A stretch of 64,000 nucleotides of DNA. Origin: Phyllobacterium bourgognense. GTDB lineage: Bacteria > Pseudomonadota > Alphaproteobacteria > Rhizobiales > Rhizobiaceae. Below, piece by piece: positions 8,777 to 16,789 of the stretch. Under the pieces are notes generated by a model that did no database searches, was not told the DNA's origin, and worked only from the letters and a program-made list of their open reading frames with translations. The position numbers and the translations under genes are program-made. The stretch is taken from assembly GCF_003337575.1 (NCBI RefSeq), contig NZ_QPJM01000003.1, positions 392,167 to 456,166 on the forward strand, in the 5' to 3' direction. Within the stretch, counting starts at the first letter, position 1. The number at the start of each line of letters is the position of its first letter.

Positions 8777-8820
8777 TTACCGCGGCCTATGTGTATCCAA
8801 GTGGGTGCACGGCACGGTAA
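8777..8820 (+). promoter_or_regulatory. rpsE leader RNA element (pair with secY leader)
   Basis: TTACCG (8777-8782) pairs with CGGTAA (8815-8820), GCC (8785-8787) with GGC (8811-8813), and GTGTATCC (8791-8798) with GGGTGCAC (8803-8810) across an AAGT tetraloop. The same layout occurs at 10303-10346, before secY, with compensatory base changes. It ends about 40 bases before the rpsE start. A shared protein-binding or processing role is inferred. Confidence 0.5.
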
Positions 8821-8860
8821 AATCATTCGTGCTACCGGAAAAGAAAAAGGAATTAGGAGC

Positions 8861-9424
8861 ATGGCACAGGAAAAGAGAAGCCGCGAAGATCGCGGCCGCA
8901 ACGAAGAGCGCGATAGCGAATTCGTTGACAAGCTCGTACACATCAACCGCGTCGCCAAGGTCGTCAAGGGCGGCCGGCGTTTTGGCTTTGCTGCTCTCGT
9001 CGTTGTCGGCGATCAGAAGGGCCGCGTTGGTTTCGGTCATGGCAAGGCACGCGAAGTGCCGGAAGCTATCCGCAAGGCAACTGAATCCGCCAAGCGCGAA
9101 ATGATTTTCGTACCGCTGCGTTCGGGCCGTACCCTTCATCACGATGTTGAAGGCCGTCATGGCGCCGGCAAGGTTCTGCTTCGCGCAGCCACAGCTGGTA
9201 CAGGTATCATCGCCGGTGGTCCTATGCGCGCCGTCTTCGAGACGCTTGGCGTACAGGACGTTGTTGCCAAGTCGCTCGGTTCGTCGAACCCATACAACAT
9301 GGTTCGCGCGACGTTTGATGCCTTGAAGCATCAGATGCACCCGAAGGACATCGCTGCCCAGCGCGGTATCAAGTATTCGACACTGCAGGCTCGCCGCCGC
9401 GATGTGGTCGGTTCGGAAGAATAG
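8861..9424 (+). CDS. rpsE: 30S ribosomal protein S5
   Basis: The product is 187 residues, beginning [20 protein letters not shown]; the double-stranded RNA binding-like domain follows ([20 protein letters not shown]) and then the typical [17 protein letters not shown]5 acts in decoding fidelity and 30S assembly. The ATG at 8861 follows an AATTAGGAGC ribosome binding site; the in-frame ATG at 8789 lies within the leader hairpin and would add 24 residues unlike S5. Confidence 0.97.
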   Translation: MAQEKRSREDRGRNEERDSEFVDKLVHINRVAKVVKGGRRFGFAALVVVGDQKGRVGFGHGKAREVPEAIRKATESAKREMIFVPLRSGRTLHHDVEGRHGAGKVLLRAATAGTGIIAGGPMRAVFETLGVQDVVAKSLGSSNPYNMVRATFDALKHQMHPKDIAAQRGIKYSTLQARRRDVVGSEE

Positions 9425-9438
9425 GCCATAATTGGCGC

Positions 9439-9465
9439 AGCAGGGCAGGGCCACTGGCTCCTGCT
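9439..9465 (+). other. Hairpin in rpsE-rpmD gap
   Basis: AGCAGG (9439-9444) pairs with CCTGCT (9460-9465), and GCC (9450-9452) with GGC (9456-9458) inside. It lies 26 bases before the rpmD start codon. No T-run follows. Structure seen, role unknown. Confidence 0.4.
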
Positions 9466-9491
9466 CACTGTAGAGACTAAAGGACAAAGTC

Positions 9492-9692
9492 ATGGTTGAG
9501 AAGAAGAAGGGTAAGACGGTTACGGTCGAACAGATCGGCAGCCCTATCCGCCGTCCGGCAGAGCAGCGCGCAACGCTGATCGGCTTGGGCCTCAATAAGA
9601 TGCATCGCCGCCGTACGCTTGAAGATACGCCTTCAATTCGCGGCATGATTGCAAAGGTTCAACATCTCGTCCGCGTTGTGGACGAGGCTTGA
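9492..9692 (+). CDS. rpmD: 50S ribosomal protein L30
   Basis: The 66-residue product contains the L30 signature [30 protein letters not shown] followed by [16 protein letters not shown] (given in parts here: [12 protein letters not shown] and [10 protein letters not shown]). L30 is a small 50S protein near the GTPase centre. An AAAGGAC ribosome binding site precedes the ATG. rplO begins 17 bases after the stop. Confidence 0.96.
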   Translation: MVEKKKGKTVTVEQIGSPIRRPAEQRATLIGLGLNKMHRRRTLEDTPSIRGMIAKVQHLVRVVDEA

Positions 9693-9709
9693 TACCGGAG
9701 ATTAGACAA

Positions 9710-10186
9710 ATGAAACTCAATGATCTGAGTGAAAATCCAGGCGCCACCAAGACACGCAAGCGCGTTGGCCGTGGTATCGGTTCCGGTTCCGGCAAGACTG
9801 CCGGTCGCGGTGTGAAGGGACAGAAGTCGCGTTCGGGCGTTGCCATCAACGGTTTCGAAGGCGGACAGATGCCACTCTACCGCCGCTTGCCAAAGCGCGG
9901 TTTCACCAACATCTTCTCGAAGAACTTCAACGTTGTGTCGGTTGGCCGCATCCAGGTTGCCATCGATGCCAAGAAGCTCGATCCCAAGACAACGGTCACG
10001 CTCGACACCCTCAAGGCTGCCGGTATCATCCGCCGCGCCAAGGATGGCGTGCGTCTCTTGTCCGATGGCGAGATCAAGACTGCTGTGACCTTCGAGGTTG
10101 CCGGTGCGTCGAAGGCGGCGATCGAAAAGATCGAAAAGGCCGGCGGCACCGTCAAGCTTCCAGCTGCTCCCACTGCCGCTGAATAA
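9710..10186 (+). CDS. rplO: 50S ribosomal protein L15
   Basis: The product is 158 residues, beginning [20 protein letters not shown], and has the long glycine/basic N-terminal arm ([20 protein letters not shown]) that threads into 23S rRNA, then [17 protein letters not shown]. The ATG at 9710 follows GGAG; an in-frame TTG at 9689 is rejected because it adds residues overlapping rpmD. It is the last ribosomal gene before secY. Confidence 0.97.
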   Translation: MKLNDLSENPGATKTRKRVGRGIGSGSGKTAGRGVKGQKSRSGVAINGFEGGQMPLYRRLPKRGFTNIFSKNFNVVSVGRIQVAIDAKKLDPKTTVTLDTLKAAGIIRRAKDGVRLLSDGEIKTAVTFEVAGASKAAIEKIEKAGGTVKLPAAPTAAE

Positions 10187-10195
10187 AATGACTAT

Positions 10196-10231
10196 ACAAG
10201 CGGCGTTCTTCGTGATCGCCGCTTGTACCTT
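10196..10231 (+). terminator. Terminator-like hairpin after rplO
   Basis: ACAAGCGGCG (10196-10205) pairs perfectly with CGCCGCTTGT (10217-10226) across an 11-base loop, followed by ACCTTTTCTT. The 10-bp GC-rich stem and T-rich tail could terminate or attenuate transcription ahead of secY. The T-run is interrupted, so it may be only partial. Confidence 0.5.
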
Positions 10232-10239
10232 TTCTTCCC

Positions 10240-10289
10240 GCATCATATGTAACAAAAAAACTAATCGATTTTTTTGTCAGATATGATGC
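10240..10289. repeat. 50-base near-perfect palindrome before secY
   Basis: GCATCATAT (10240-10248) pairs with ATATGATGC (10281-10289), and ACAAAAAAA (10252-10260) with TTTTTTTGT (10269-10277), separated only by a 3/3 internal mismatch and an eight-base loop. Its outline (GC..CATA ends, A-tract/T-tract core) resembles the element at 5474-5520. Confidence 0.6.
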
Positions 10290-10302
10290 GTAGTTTTGAC
10301 TG

Positions 10303-10346
10303 CTACTGCGTCCTTTATGCGTCCAGGTGGACGCATGGCGCGGTAG
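10303..10346 (+). promoter_or_regulatory. secY leader RNA element (pair with rpsE leader)
   Basis: CTACTGCG (10303-10310) pairs with CGCGGTAG (10339-10346), CC with GG inside it, and ATGCGTCC (10317-10324) with GGACGCAT (10329-10336) across an AGGT tetraloop. It shares fold and about 25 of 34 aligned bases with the rpsE leader element at 8777-8820. It ends about 80 bases before the secY ATG. Function inferred only. Confidence 0.5.
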
Positions 10347-10427
10347 TGCACATATCTGGGTAGGACCATCGATTCCCGCTGCGGGTAACAAGATGGAGCC
10401 CCGAAAGGGCACAGACCGGAGACTATA

Positions 10428-11768
10428 ATGGCTTCAGCCGCTGAACAGCTCGCGTCAAATCTCAATTTCTCTGCTTTCTCGAAGGCCGATGAGCTCAAGA
10501 AGCGCATCTGGTTTACGCTTGGCGCATTGCTGGTCTACCGGCTCGGAACTTACATCCCGTTACCGGGTATCAATCTTGCCGCCTATGCTCAGGCCTTCAA
10601 CAATCAGTCGCAGGGCATTCTCGGCATGTTCAACATGTTCGCCGGCGGCGCTGTTGCGCGCATGGCGATCTTTGCACTCGGTATCATGCCCTATATCTCG
10701 GCTTCGATCATCGTCCAGCTGATGACTTCGGTCGTTCCGGCGCTTGAGCAGCTGAAGAAAGACGGCGAGCAGGGCCGCAAGGTCATCAACCAATATACGC
10801 GCTATGGTACCGTGCTTCTGGCAACGGTTCAGGCTTACGCGATTGCCGCGGGCCTGCAGGGCAGTCAGGGTATCGTTACCAATCCCGGACCGTTCTTTAT
10901 GTTCTCGACGGTGATCACGCTTGTCGGCGGCACGATGTTCCTGATGTGGCTGGGCGAGCAGATTACTGCACGCGGCATTGGTAACGGTATCTCGCTGATC
11001 ATCTTCTCCGGCATCGTCGCCAACCTGCCGCAGGCCATTTCCGGTACTCTGGAACTCGGCCGTACCGGTGCGCTGTCGACCGGCATCATCCTTGCGATCA
11101 TCGTTCTGACGGTCGCCGTCATCGGCATTATTGTTTTCGTCGAACGAGCACAACGCCGCCTGCTGATCCAGTATCCGAAGCGTCAGGTCGGTAATCGCAT
11201 GTTCCAGGGCGATACCTCGCATCTGCCGCTGAAGCTGAACACGGCCGGCGTTATTCCGCCGATCTTCGCCTCCTCGCTGCTGCTGTTGCCAGCTACCATT
11301 GCCGGCTTCGCGCAGAGCCATCAGATGCCAGCCTGGGCAACGACCATCCTGTCGTCGCTCGGTCATGGCCAGCCTGCCTATATGGGGCTTTATGCAGCGA
11401 TGATCGTCTTCTTCGCCTTCTTCTATACGGCGCTTGTCTTCAATCCGAAGGACACGGCCGACCAGTTGAAGAAGCATTCAGGTTTCATCCCCGGCATTCG
11501 CCCCGGCGAACGTACTGCTGAGTATATCGATTATGTTCTGACGCGTGTCACAGTTCTCGGTGCAATCTACCTGGTCGTCATCTGCATGCTGCCTGAGTTT
11601 CTGATTTCGTGGGCCGGCGTTCCATTCTATCTCGGCGGTACATCGCTGTTGATTGTCGTGAGCGTCACGCTCGATACGGTTGCACAGATCCAGGGTCATC
11701 TGATTGCGCACCAGTATGAAGGGCTGATCAAGAAGTCGAAGCTCCGGGGAGGGAAACGCAACAGATGA
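10428..11768 (+). CDS. secY: Preprotein translocase subunit SecY
   Basis: The 446-residue product is the central channel of the SecYEG translocon in the inner membrane. It shows ten hydrophobic spans, the plug-region segment after span 1 ([19 protein letters not shown]) and the cytoplasmic loop [19 protein letters not shown] that binds SecA and the ribosome. It is the penultimate gene of the spc-type cluster; its TGA overlaps the adk ATG by four bases. Confidence 0.98.
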   Translation: MASAAEQLASNLNFSAFSKADELKKRIWFTLGALLVYRLGTYIPLPGINLAAYAQAFNNQSQGILGMFNMFAGGAVARMAIFALGIMPYISASIIVQLMTSVVPALEQLKKDGEQGRKVINQYTRYGTVLLATVQAYAIAAGLQGSQGIVTNPGPFFMFSTVITLVGGTMFLMWLGEQITARGIGNGISLIIFSGIVANLPQAISGTLELGRTGALSTGIILAIIVLTVAVIGIIVFVERAQRRLLIQYPKRQVGNRMFQGDTSHLPLKLNTAGVIPPIFASSLLLLPATIAGFAQSHQMPAWATTILSSLGHGQPAYMGLYAAMIVFFAFFYTALVFNPKDTADQLKKHSGFIPGIRPGERTAEYIDYVLTRVTVLGAIYLVVICMLPEFLISWAGVPFYLGGTSLLIVVSVTLDTVAQIQGHLIAHQYEGLIKKSKLRGGKRNR

Positions 11769-12415
11769 GATTAATACTTCTCGGACCACCGGGGGCAGGT
11801 AAGGGAACTCAGTCTCAGCGCTTGGTAGAAAAATTTGGCGTACCGCAGCTCTCCACGGGGGACATGCTGCGTGACGCGGTGAGGGCCGGAACCGATGTCG
11901 GTTTGCGTGCCAAGGCTGTCATGGATGCCGGCAAGCTGGTGTCCGACGAGATCGTCAACGCAATCGTCTCGGAACGCATCGATCAGCCGGATGCGGTCAA
12001 CGGGTTTATTCTCGACGGTTATCCGAGAACATTGATCCAGGCCGACGCGGTCGAGAAGATGCTGGCTGACAAGGGTCTCGAGCTCGATTGCGTGATCGAG
12101 CTCGAAGTTGATGACAATGTCCTGGTCGAGCGTATATCCGGCCGCTATTCCTGCGCGAAGTGCGGCACCGGATATCACGACACCAACAAGAAGCCGCATG
12201 TGGCGGGCGTCTGCGACAAATGCGGTTCGACGGAATTCAAGCGCCGTCCGGACGACAATGCCGAAACGGTGCGCACGCGCCTCGAGGCCTACTACAAGCA
12301 GACCTCTCCGCTGATTGGCTACTACTACGCCAAGGGCAAGTTGAGGAAGGTCGATGGCATGGCGGACATGGACGACGTCACCGCATCGATCGAAAAAATT
12401 CTGTCGGAGTTATAA
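11765..12415 (+). CDS. adk: Adenylate kinase with zinc-type lid
   Basis: The 216-residue enzyme interconverts 2 ADP with ATP and AMP. The P-loop [10 protein letters not shown] is at residues 7-16, and the AMP-binding FILDGYPRT follows. The lid domain (about 126-165) carries two cysteine pairs, CAKC and CDKC, a tetracysteine zinc site seen in Gram-positive and many alphaproteobacterial enzymes but not in E. coli. It overlaps secY by four bases (ATGA), the usual secY-adk coupling. Confidence 0.97.
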   Translation: MRLILLGPPGAGKGTQSQRLVEKFGVPQLSTGDMLRDAVRAGTDVGLRAKAVMDAGKLVSDEIVNAIVSERIDQPDAVNGFILDGYPRTLIQADAVEKMLADKGLELDCVIELEVDDNVLVERISGRYSCAKCGTGYHDTNKKPHVAGVCDKCGSTEFKRRPDDNAETVRTRLEAYYKQTSPLIGYYYAKGKLRKVDGMADMDDVTASIEKILSEL

Positions 12416-12627
12416 GTCTGACATAATTTCATCGAAGGAGTTGACTTTTCACGGCGATTCCTTCAAGTACGGCGCAAATTCGCTTGGGAATATAAAGCGG
12501 TCGGCGCCGATCCGGTAAGAGAGGTTCGGGGCTGATCGTTTGTGTTTGTCCCCGAATATAATTTTCATCCCGTCATCTGGCTGCCGCATTGGCCATCCAG
12601 CTCTGCCGGTTAACAAGGAGAACAGGC
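12416..12627 (+). other. adk-rpsM gap with hairpin
   Basis: The 212-base gap lies where the alpha operon promoter sits in other bacteria. A TTGACT at 12441-12446 could be a -35 element, but no good -10 is visible at the right distance. TTCGGGG (12525-12531) and CCCCGAA (12550-12556) form a 7-bp stem with an 18-base loop. No gene is seen. Confidence 0.4.
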
Positions 12628-12996
12628 GTGGCTCGTATTGCTGGCGTCAACATCCCGACGAACAAGCGCGTTGTTATCGCGCTTCAGTACATTCACGGGA
12701 TTGGTCAAAAGTTTGCACAGGAAATCGTCGAGAAAGTCGGCATTCCTGCAGAGCGTCGCGTCAATCAGTTGACCGATGCGGAAGTGTTGCAGATTCGTGA
12801 AACAATCGATCGCGATTACCACGTTGAAGGTGATCTGCGCCGCGAAGTTTCGATGAACATCAAGCGTCTGATGGATCTGGGCTGCTACCGCGGCCTGCGT
12901 CATCGCCGCTCGCTGCCGGTTCGCGGTCAGCGTACGCATACCAACGCGCGTACCCGCAAGGGTCCTGCCAAGGCAATTGCCGGCAAGAAGAAGTAA
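12628..12996 (+). CDS. rpsM: 30S ribosomal protein S13
   Basis: The 122-residue product begins with a GTG start ([19 protein letters not shown]) after an AAGGAG ribosome binding site, and shows the S13 helix-hairpin-helix IHGIGQKFA and the C-terminal signature [16 protein letters not shown]13 bridges the 30S head to L5 and contacts P-site tRNA. An in-frame upstream ATG at 12589 would add residues not seen in the family. Confidence 0.97.
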   Translation: MARIAGVNIPTNKRVVIALQYIHGIGQKFAQEIVEKVGIPAERRVNQLTDAEVLQIRETIDRDYHVEGDLRREVSMNIKRLMDLGCYRGLRHRRSLPVRGQRTHTNARTRKGPAKAIAGKKK

Positions 12997-13002
12997 GATT
13001 TT

Positions 13003-13035
13003 CCGGCGCGGTTCGCTGCGCCGGTTTCGTCTTTT
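13003..13035 (+). terminator. Terminator-like hairpin after rpsM
   Basis: CCGGCGC (13003-13009) pairs with GCGCCGG (13018-13024) over an eight-base loop, followed by TTTCGTCTTTT. It looks like a weak or attenuating terminator inside the alpha operon. Two more stems follow in the same gap: AAGTGC/GCACTT (13045-13063) and GCCTC/GAGGC (13083-13102). Confidence 0.45.
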
Positions 13036-13127
13036 CGGGCGAACAAGTGCTGGTTTCGCACTTTAACTGAAACCACGGTGTAGCCTCTGGAAATACGGAG
13101 GCGTCGAGATCAACTGAAAGGACTACC

Positions 13128-13517
13128 ATGGCCAAAGAAGCCACGCGCGTTCGCCGTCGCGAGCGCAAGAATATTTCGTCGGGCGTTGCCCACGTTAATT
13201 CGACATTCAACAATACGATGATCACCATCACGGATGCACAGGGCAATGCGATTGCCTGGTCTTCCGCCGGTGCACAGGGCTTCAAGGGCTCACGCAAGTC
13301 CACGCCTTTCGCTGCCCAGATGGCTGCTGAAGATTGCGCCAAGAAGGCGCAGGAACATGGCATGCGCTCGCTCGAAGTCGAGGTTTGCGGACCGGGCTCC
13401 GGCCGTGAGTCGGCTCTGCGCGCACTGCAGGCTGCCGGTTTCACGATCACATCGATCCGCGATGTGACGCCGATTCCGCACAATGGCTGCCGCCCGCGCA
13501 AGCGTCGCCGCGTATAA
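13128..13517 (+). CDS. rpsK: 30S ribosomal protein S11
   Basis: The 129-residue product begins [19 protein letters not shown] and carries the S11 motifs [19 protein letters not shown] and [15 protein letters not shown], ending [16 protein letters not shown]11 lies on the 30S platform near the E site. AAAGGAC precedes the start. The gap to rpoA is 128 bases and holds two short stems (13545-13561 and 13572-13588). Confidence 0.98.
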   Translation: MAKEATRVRRRERKNISSGVAHVNSTFNNTMITITDAQGNAIAWSSAGAQGFKGSRKSTPFAAQMAAEDCAKKAQEHGMRSLEVEVCGPGSGRESALRALQAAGFTITSIRDVTPIPHNGCRPRKRRRV

Positions 13518-13645
13518 TTTTATTGCGACAAGCATAGGCCGCAAGAGCTGGCTTTCAGCTCCCCGGTTTCGAACCCCGATGTGGGGTTTCCACGCCTCAA
13601 TGCCACGATTGGATGGTGGTAAAGGCAAGGATGAAGGAAAAATAG

Positions 13646-14659
13646 ATGATCCAGAAGAACTGGCAAGAATTGATCAAGCCGAACAAGGTCGAGTTCCAGA
13701 CCTCCGGCTCGAAGACCAAGGCAACGGTCGTCGCTGAGCCGCTGGAACGCGGCTATGGCTTGACGCTCGGCAACGCCTTGCGCCGTGTGCTCCTGTCCTC
13801 GCTGCGCGGCGCTGCCGTGACAGCTGTACAGATCGACGGCGTTCTGCATGAATTCTCGTCGATTCCCGGCGTGCGTGAAGATGTGACGGATATCGTCCTC
13901 AACATCAAGGAAATCGCTATCCACATGGAGAGCGATGGTCCCAAGCGCATGGTCGTCCGCAAGGAAGGCCCGGGCGTCGTTACGGCCGGCGATATCCAGA
14001 CTGTTGGCGATATCGAGATCCTCAATCCGGATCACGTTATCTGCACGCTCGATGAAGGCGCTGAAATCCGCATGGAATTCACCGTCAACACCGGCAAAGG
14101 CTACGTTCCGGCTGACCGCAACCGCGCAGAAGACGCTCCGATCGGCTTGATCCCGGTCGATAGCCTTTACTCGCCGGTCCGCAAGGTATCCTACAAGATC
14201 GAGAACACCCGCGAGGGCCAGGTTCTCGATTATGACAAGCTGATCCTCTCGATCGAGACCGATGGTTCGATCTCGGGTGAGGATGCCGTCGCCTATGCAG
14301 CGCGTATTCTCCAGGACCAGCTCGCGATCTTCGTCAACTTCGACGAGCCGCAGAAGGAAGTTCAGCAGGAACAGGTTACCGAACTCGCGTTCAATCCTGC
14401 ACTGCTCAAGAAGGTCGATGAACTCGAACTTTCGGTTCGCTCGGCAAACTGCCTGAAAAATGATAACATCGTCTACATCGGCGATCTCATTCAGAAGACA
14501 GAAGCAGAGATGCTGCGCACACCGAACTTCGGCCGCAAGTCGCTGAACGAAATCAAGGAAGTTCTCGCCTCCATGGGTCTCCATCTCGGTATGGAAGTTC
14601 CTTCATGGCCGCCAGAGAACATCGAAGATCTCGCGAAGCGTTACGAAGACCAGTATTAA
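13646..14659 (+). CDS. rpoA: RNA polymerase alpha subunit
   Basis: The 337-residue product has the N-terminal dimerisation domain ([18 protein letters not shown], residues about 33-50) that nucleates core assembly and the C-terminal domain from about residue 250 ([16 protein letters not shown], then [17 protein letters not shown]) that binds UP-element DNA and activators. It has the usual place between rpsK and rplQ. A GGAAAAATAG ribosome binding site precedes the ATG. Confidence 0.98.
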   Translation: MIQKNWQELIKPNKVEFQTSGSKTKATVVAEPLERGYGLTLGNALRRVLLSSLRGAAVTAVQIDGVLHEFSSIPGVREDVTDIVLNIKEIAIHMESDGPKRMVVRKEGPGVVTAGDIQTVGDIEILNPDHVICTLDEGAEIRMEFTVNTGKGYVPADRNRAEDAPIGLIPVDSLYSPVRKVSYKIENTREGQVLDYDKLILSIETDGSISGEDAVAYAARILQDQLAIFVNFDEPQKEVQQEQVTELAFNPALLKKVDELELSVRSANCLKNDNIVYIGDLIQKTEAEMLRTPNFGRKSLNEIKEVLASMGLHLGMEVPSWPPENIEDLAKRYEDQY

Positions 14660-14703
14660 GCAATTCCAGGAAAACTGGACGCCGGTTTTCCGTCAGGAAT
14701 TGC
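14660..14703. repeat. Palindromic intergenic element after rpoA
   Basis: GCAATTCC (14660-14667) pairs with GGAATTGC (14696-14703) and, inside, GGAAAAC (14669-14675) with GTTTTCC (14685-14691), giving 15 bp of stem around a nine-base loop. Palindromes with GGAATTGC ends and GGAAAA/TTTTCC cores are, as far as I recall, dispersed in Brucella-like and rhizobial genomes. It begins on the base after the rpoA stop. Confidence 0.6.
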
Positions 14704-14716
14704 GACAACTAAACCA

Positions 14717-14746
14717 CCCGGGCTCTGCCCGAATTTAAAGCCCGGG
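14717..14746 (+). other. Second hairpin in rpoA-rplQ gap
   Basis: CCCGGGCT (14717-14724) pairs with AGCCCGGG (14739-14746) around a 14-base loop. No T-run follows. Together with the element just upstream it fills most of the 124-base gap before rplQ. Confidence 0.45.
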
Positions 14747-14783
14747 CCATGAGCCCGAAAAAGAGAAACTAAGGAGAAGGCTC

Positions 14784-15212
14784 ATGCGCCACGGTAATTC
14801 AGGCCGCAAGCTTAACCGGACTGCCAGCCATCGCAAGGCGATGTTTGCCAATATGGCTGCATCACTGATCGAGCATGAGCAGATCGTGACAACGCTGCCC
14901 AAGGCCAAGGAAATTCGTCCCATCGTTGAAAAGCTTGTCACGCTCGGCAAGCGCGGTGATCTGCACGCTCGTCGTCAGGCCATTTCGGCCATCCGCGATG
15001 CCAAGCTCGTAGCCAAGCTGTTCGATACGCTTGCTCCGCGCTATGGCCAGCGCAATGGCGGCTACATCCGCATCATGAAGGCAGGCTTCCGCGCCGGTGA
15101 CAATGCACCGCTCGCAGTTGTCGAATTCGTCGATCGCGATGTCAACGCCAAGGGTTCCAAGGATTTGGCCCGCGTTGAAGCCGAACGCGAAAACGAAGCC
15201 GAAGCAGCGTAA
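14784..15212 (+). CDS. rplQ: 50S ribosomal protein L17
   Basis: The product is 142 residues, starting [20 protein letters not shown], with the L17 motifs [22 protein letters not shown] and [23 protein letters not shown] split across the domain. L17 surrounds the tunnel exit. It has a glutamate/alanine-rich tail. It ends the ribosomal cluster and is followed by a terminator. An AAGGAGAAGG ribosome binding site precedes the ATG. Confidence 0.97.
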   Translation: MRHGNSGRKLNRTASHRKAMFANMAASLIEHEQIVTTLPKAKEIRPIVEKLVTLGKRGDLHARRQAISAIRDAKLVAKLFDTLAPRYGQRNGGYIRIMKAGFRAGDNAPLAVVEFVDRDVNAKGSKDLARVEAERENEAEAA

Positions 15213-15243
15213 GCAACGCTTCGGCTTAGAATTGAGAATTGAG

Positions 15244-15266
15244 AAGGGGGCTTACGCTCCCTTTTT
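15244..15266 (+). terminator. Rho-independent terminator of ribosomal cluster
   Basis: AAGGGGGC (15244-15251) pairs with GCTCCCTT (15256-15263), with one G-U pair and a TTAC loop, running into TTTTT. It lies 32 bases after rplQ and fits as the end of the S10-spc-alpha transcript. Confidence 0.75.
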
Positions 15267-15333
15267 CTGTTTGCTCTAGGTTGCGTCCTCTCACATCGGG
15301 CGACCTGGTCGACAGATAGGTGGATTCTGTGGC

Positions 15334-15362
15334 TTGACATGCAGGTATTTTACTGCATGTTT
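15334..15362 (+). promoter_or_regulatory. Promoter with palindromic operator for arsR-type gene
   Basis: TTGACA (15334-15339), a 17-base spacer and ATGTTT (15357-15362) form a plausible promoter. Across it lies a perfect palindrome, ACATGCAG (15337-15344), eight bases, CTGCATGT (15353-15360). An operator in that position would let the encoded ArsR protein block its own transcription. The -10 match is weak, so this is inference from geometry. Confidence 0.5.
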
Positions 15363-15659
15363 GTATACGTGCACGACGAACAACTCGACTTGATCTTCAA
15401 GACTCTCGGCGACGCGACCCGGAGGCGCATCCTCGATCTTCTTCAGGAGCGTTCTGAGCGGTCATTGTTCGAGATCTGCGCCTCATTTGCCGCCGCCGAC
15501 GGCAAGAGCCTATCCCGACAAACGATTTCCCAGCATCTCGACATGCTGGAAAGGGCTGGATTGATCATAACCTCTTGGAAGGGCCGGACCAAAACCCATT
15601 CCTTGAATGTCGCGCCAATGCAAGTGGCGACTAACCAGTGGCTGAAGAAGTATCTGTAG
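15357..15659 (+). CDS. ArsR-family transcriptional regulator
   Basis: The roughly 100-residue product is a winged helix protein with the family start QLDLIFKTLGDATRRRILDLL and recognition helix SRQTISQHLDMLERAGLI. No metal-binding CXC motif is seen, so it is not an obvious metal sensor. Three starts are possible: ATG 15339, ATG 15357 and GTG 15369. The first lies inside the palindromic operator; if the promoter at 15334 is real, GTG 15369 as a near-leaderless start is also attractive. A VOC protein gene follows after 13 bases and is probably cotranscribed. Confidence 0.85.
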   Translation: MFVYVHDEQLDLIFKTLGDATRRRILDLLQERSERSLFEICASFAAADGKSLSRQTISQHLDMLERAGLIITSWKGRTKTHSLNVAPMQVATNQWLKKYL

Positions 15660-15672
15660 GAAAGGCATCACC

Positions 15673-16059
15673 ATGCGAATCTATGTGACCAGCGTCTTAG
15701 TCGATGACCAAGCAAACGCCCTCAGGTTTTACACCGATAAGCTCGGCTTCATTTTGAAGCACGACATCCCCGTAGGAGAACACCGGTGGCTGACACTGGT
15801 GTCAAAGGAGCAACCCGAGGGAACGGAACTGCTGCTTGAGCCGAGTGAGCACCCTGCCGTCAAACCCTTCAAGAACGCGCTCGTCAAAGACGGTATTCCC
15901 GCAACGTCATTTCAGGTCCAGGATCTGAATGCGGAGTTCGCAAGGCTTCACGACCTCGGGGTGGTGTTCACAGTCGAACCGATGGACGCTGGAACTGTAC
16001 GAATGGCAGTTTTGGACGACACTTGTGGGAACCTCATCCAACTGGTCGAGATGAAATGA
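15673..16059 (+). CDS. VOC-fold (glyoxalase/bleomycin resistance) protein
   Basis: The 128-residue product has the paired beta-alpha-beta-beta-beta units of the vicinal oxygen chelate superfamily: SVLVDDQANALRFYTDKLGF at the start, GTELLLEPSE in the middle and FTVEPMDAGTVRMAVLDDTCGN near the end. Such proteins are metal-dependent isomerases, dioxygenases or drug-binding proteins; substrate cannot be told. GAAAGG precedes the ATG. It follows the ArsR gene by 13 bases, suggesting an operon controlled by that repressor. Confidence 0.85.
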   Translation: MRIYVTSVLVDDQANALRFYTDKLGFILKHDIPVGEHRWLTLVSKEQPEGTELLLEPSEHPAVKPFKNALVKDGIPATSFQVQDLNAEFARLHDLGVVFTVEPMDAGTVRMAVLDDTCGNLIQLVEMK

Positions 16060-16089
16060 GTTGGGCGCGCGTGGCGCGATTAGGCATGA

Positions 16090-16701
16090 TTACCGATCGG
16101 CAAGCGCAAGCTTTACGCCCAGCGCAACAAACGCTCCGGCGAAACTGCGGCGCATCCATGTCAAGACGCGCGGACGCGAGATGACCTGATCGCGGACCGA
16201 GGCGGCGAAAAGGCCGTACCCGACGAACACGACGAAGGTCATCAGCATGAAAACGGCGCTCAAGGTTAGCATGCGCGAGAGTGGATTCGGCTCCGTGGCG
16301 CTGACGAATTGCGGCAGGAATGCCAGGAAGAAAATCGATAGTTTCGGATTGAGGATGTTGATCAGGATCGCGGTGATCGTCACCTGCATCAGCGACTTTT
16401 CTCCAGCTTCGCTGTCGACATTCAGCGAGCCTTTCTCGCGCAAAGCGTTCCAGGCCATATAGAGCAGATAGACAACGCCGGCATATTTGAAAGTGTGGAA
16501 GGCGAGGGCACTGGTGTGGAGAATTGCCGCCAGCCCTCCGATAGCTGCCGCCATGTGCGGGATGATGCCAATGGTGCAACCAAAAGCCGCCGCGACACTG
16601 GCCCGGGCGCCGCGCGCGAGACCTGTCGCCAAGGTGTAAACGACACCCGTACCGGGCGACATGACGATGATCAACGAAGTCATGAGGAATTCGAAGCCCA
16701 C
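16090..16701 (-). CDS. LysE/RhtB-family amino acid exporter
   Basis: The 203-residue product is an inner-membrane protein with about six hydrophobic spans and the LysE-family motif MSPGTGVVYTLATGLARGARASVAAAFG in its N-terminal third (seen as SPGTGVVYTLATGLARG). The family exports amino acids such as lysine, threonine or homoserine lactones; substrate unknown here. The start is a GTG at 16701, supported by AAGGAG seven bases upstream. An AraC regulator lies just upstream on the same strand. Confidence 0.88.
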   Translation of the reverse strand: MGFEFLMTSLIIVMSPGTGVVYTLATGLARGARASVAAAFGCTIGIIPHMAAAIGGLAAILHTSALAFHTFKYAGVVYLLYMAWNALREKGSLNVDSEAGEKSLMQVTITAILINILNPKLSIFFLAFLPQFVSATEPNPLSRMLTLSAVFMLMTFVVFVGYGLFAASVRDQVISRPRVLTWMRRSFAGAFVALGVKLALADR

Positions 16702-16789
16702 AACTATTCTCCTTCTGCATGCTCAGAGAATGAACTGAAGCCGATCAGGAGACGCTCGTCTTGAACAGGATTGCAGCTGGAGCAGAAAA

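Larger units (their letters stand above)
8505..8860 (+). other. Expanded rplR-rpsE gap, no gene seen
   Basis: No convincing coding sequence was found here. The gap holds three structured blocks: an imperfect palindrome at 8554-8589 (CCGG, then CGTAC, mirrored by GTACG and CCGG), a hairpin with 13-bp perfect arms at 8669-8720, and a compact hairpin at 8777-8820 close to the rpsE ribosome binding site. The genes on both sides are in the usual order, so this looks like accumulation of palindromic elements in the untranslated spacer. Confidence 0.7.

Noticed and set aside
12441-12469. Alpha operon promoter at TTGACT
   Set aside because: No acceptable -10 element is present 16-18 bases downstream, so it is only mentioned in the gap entry.
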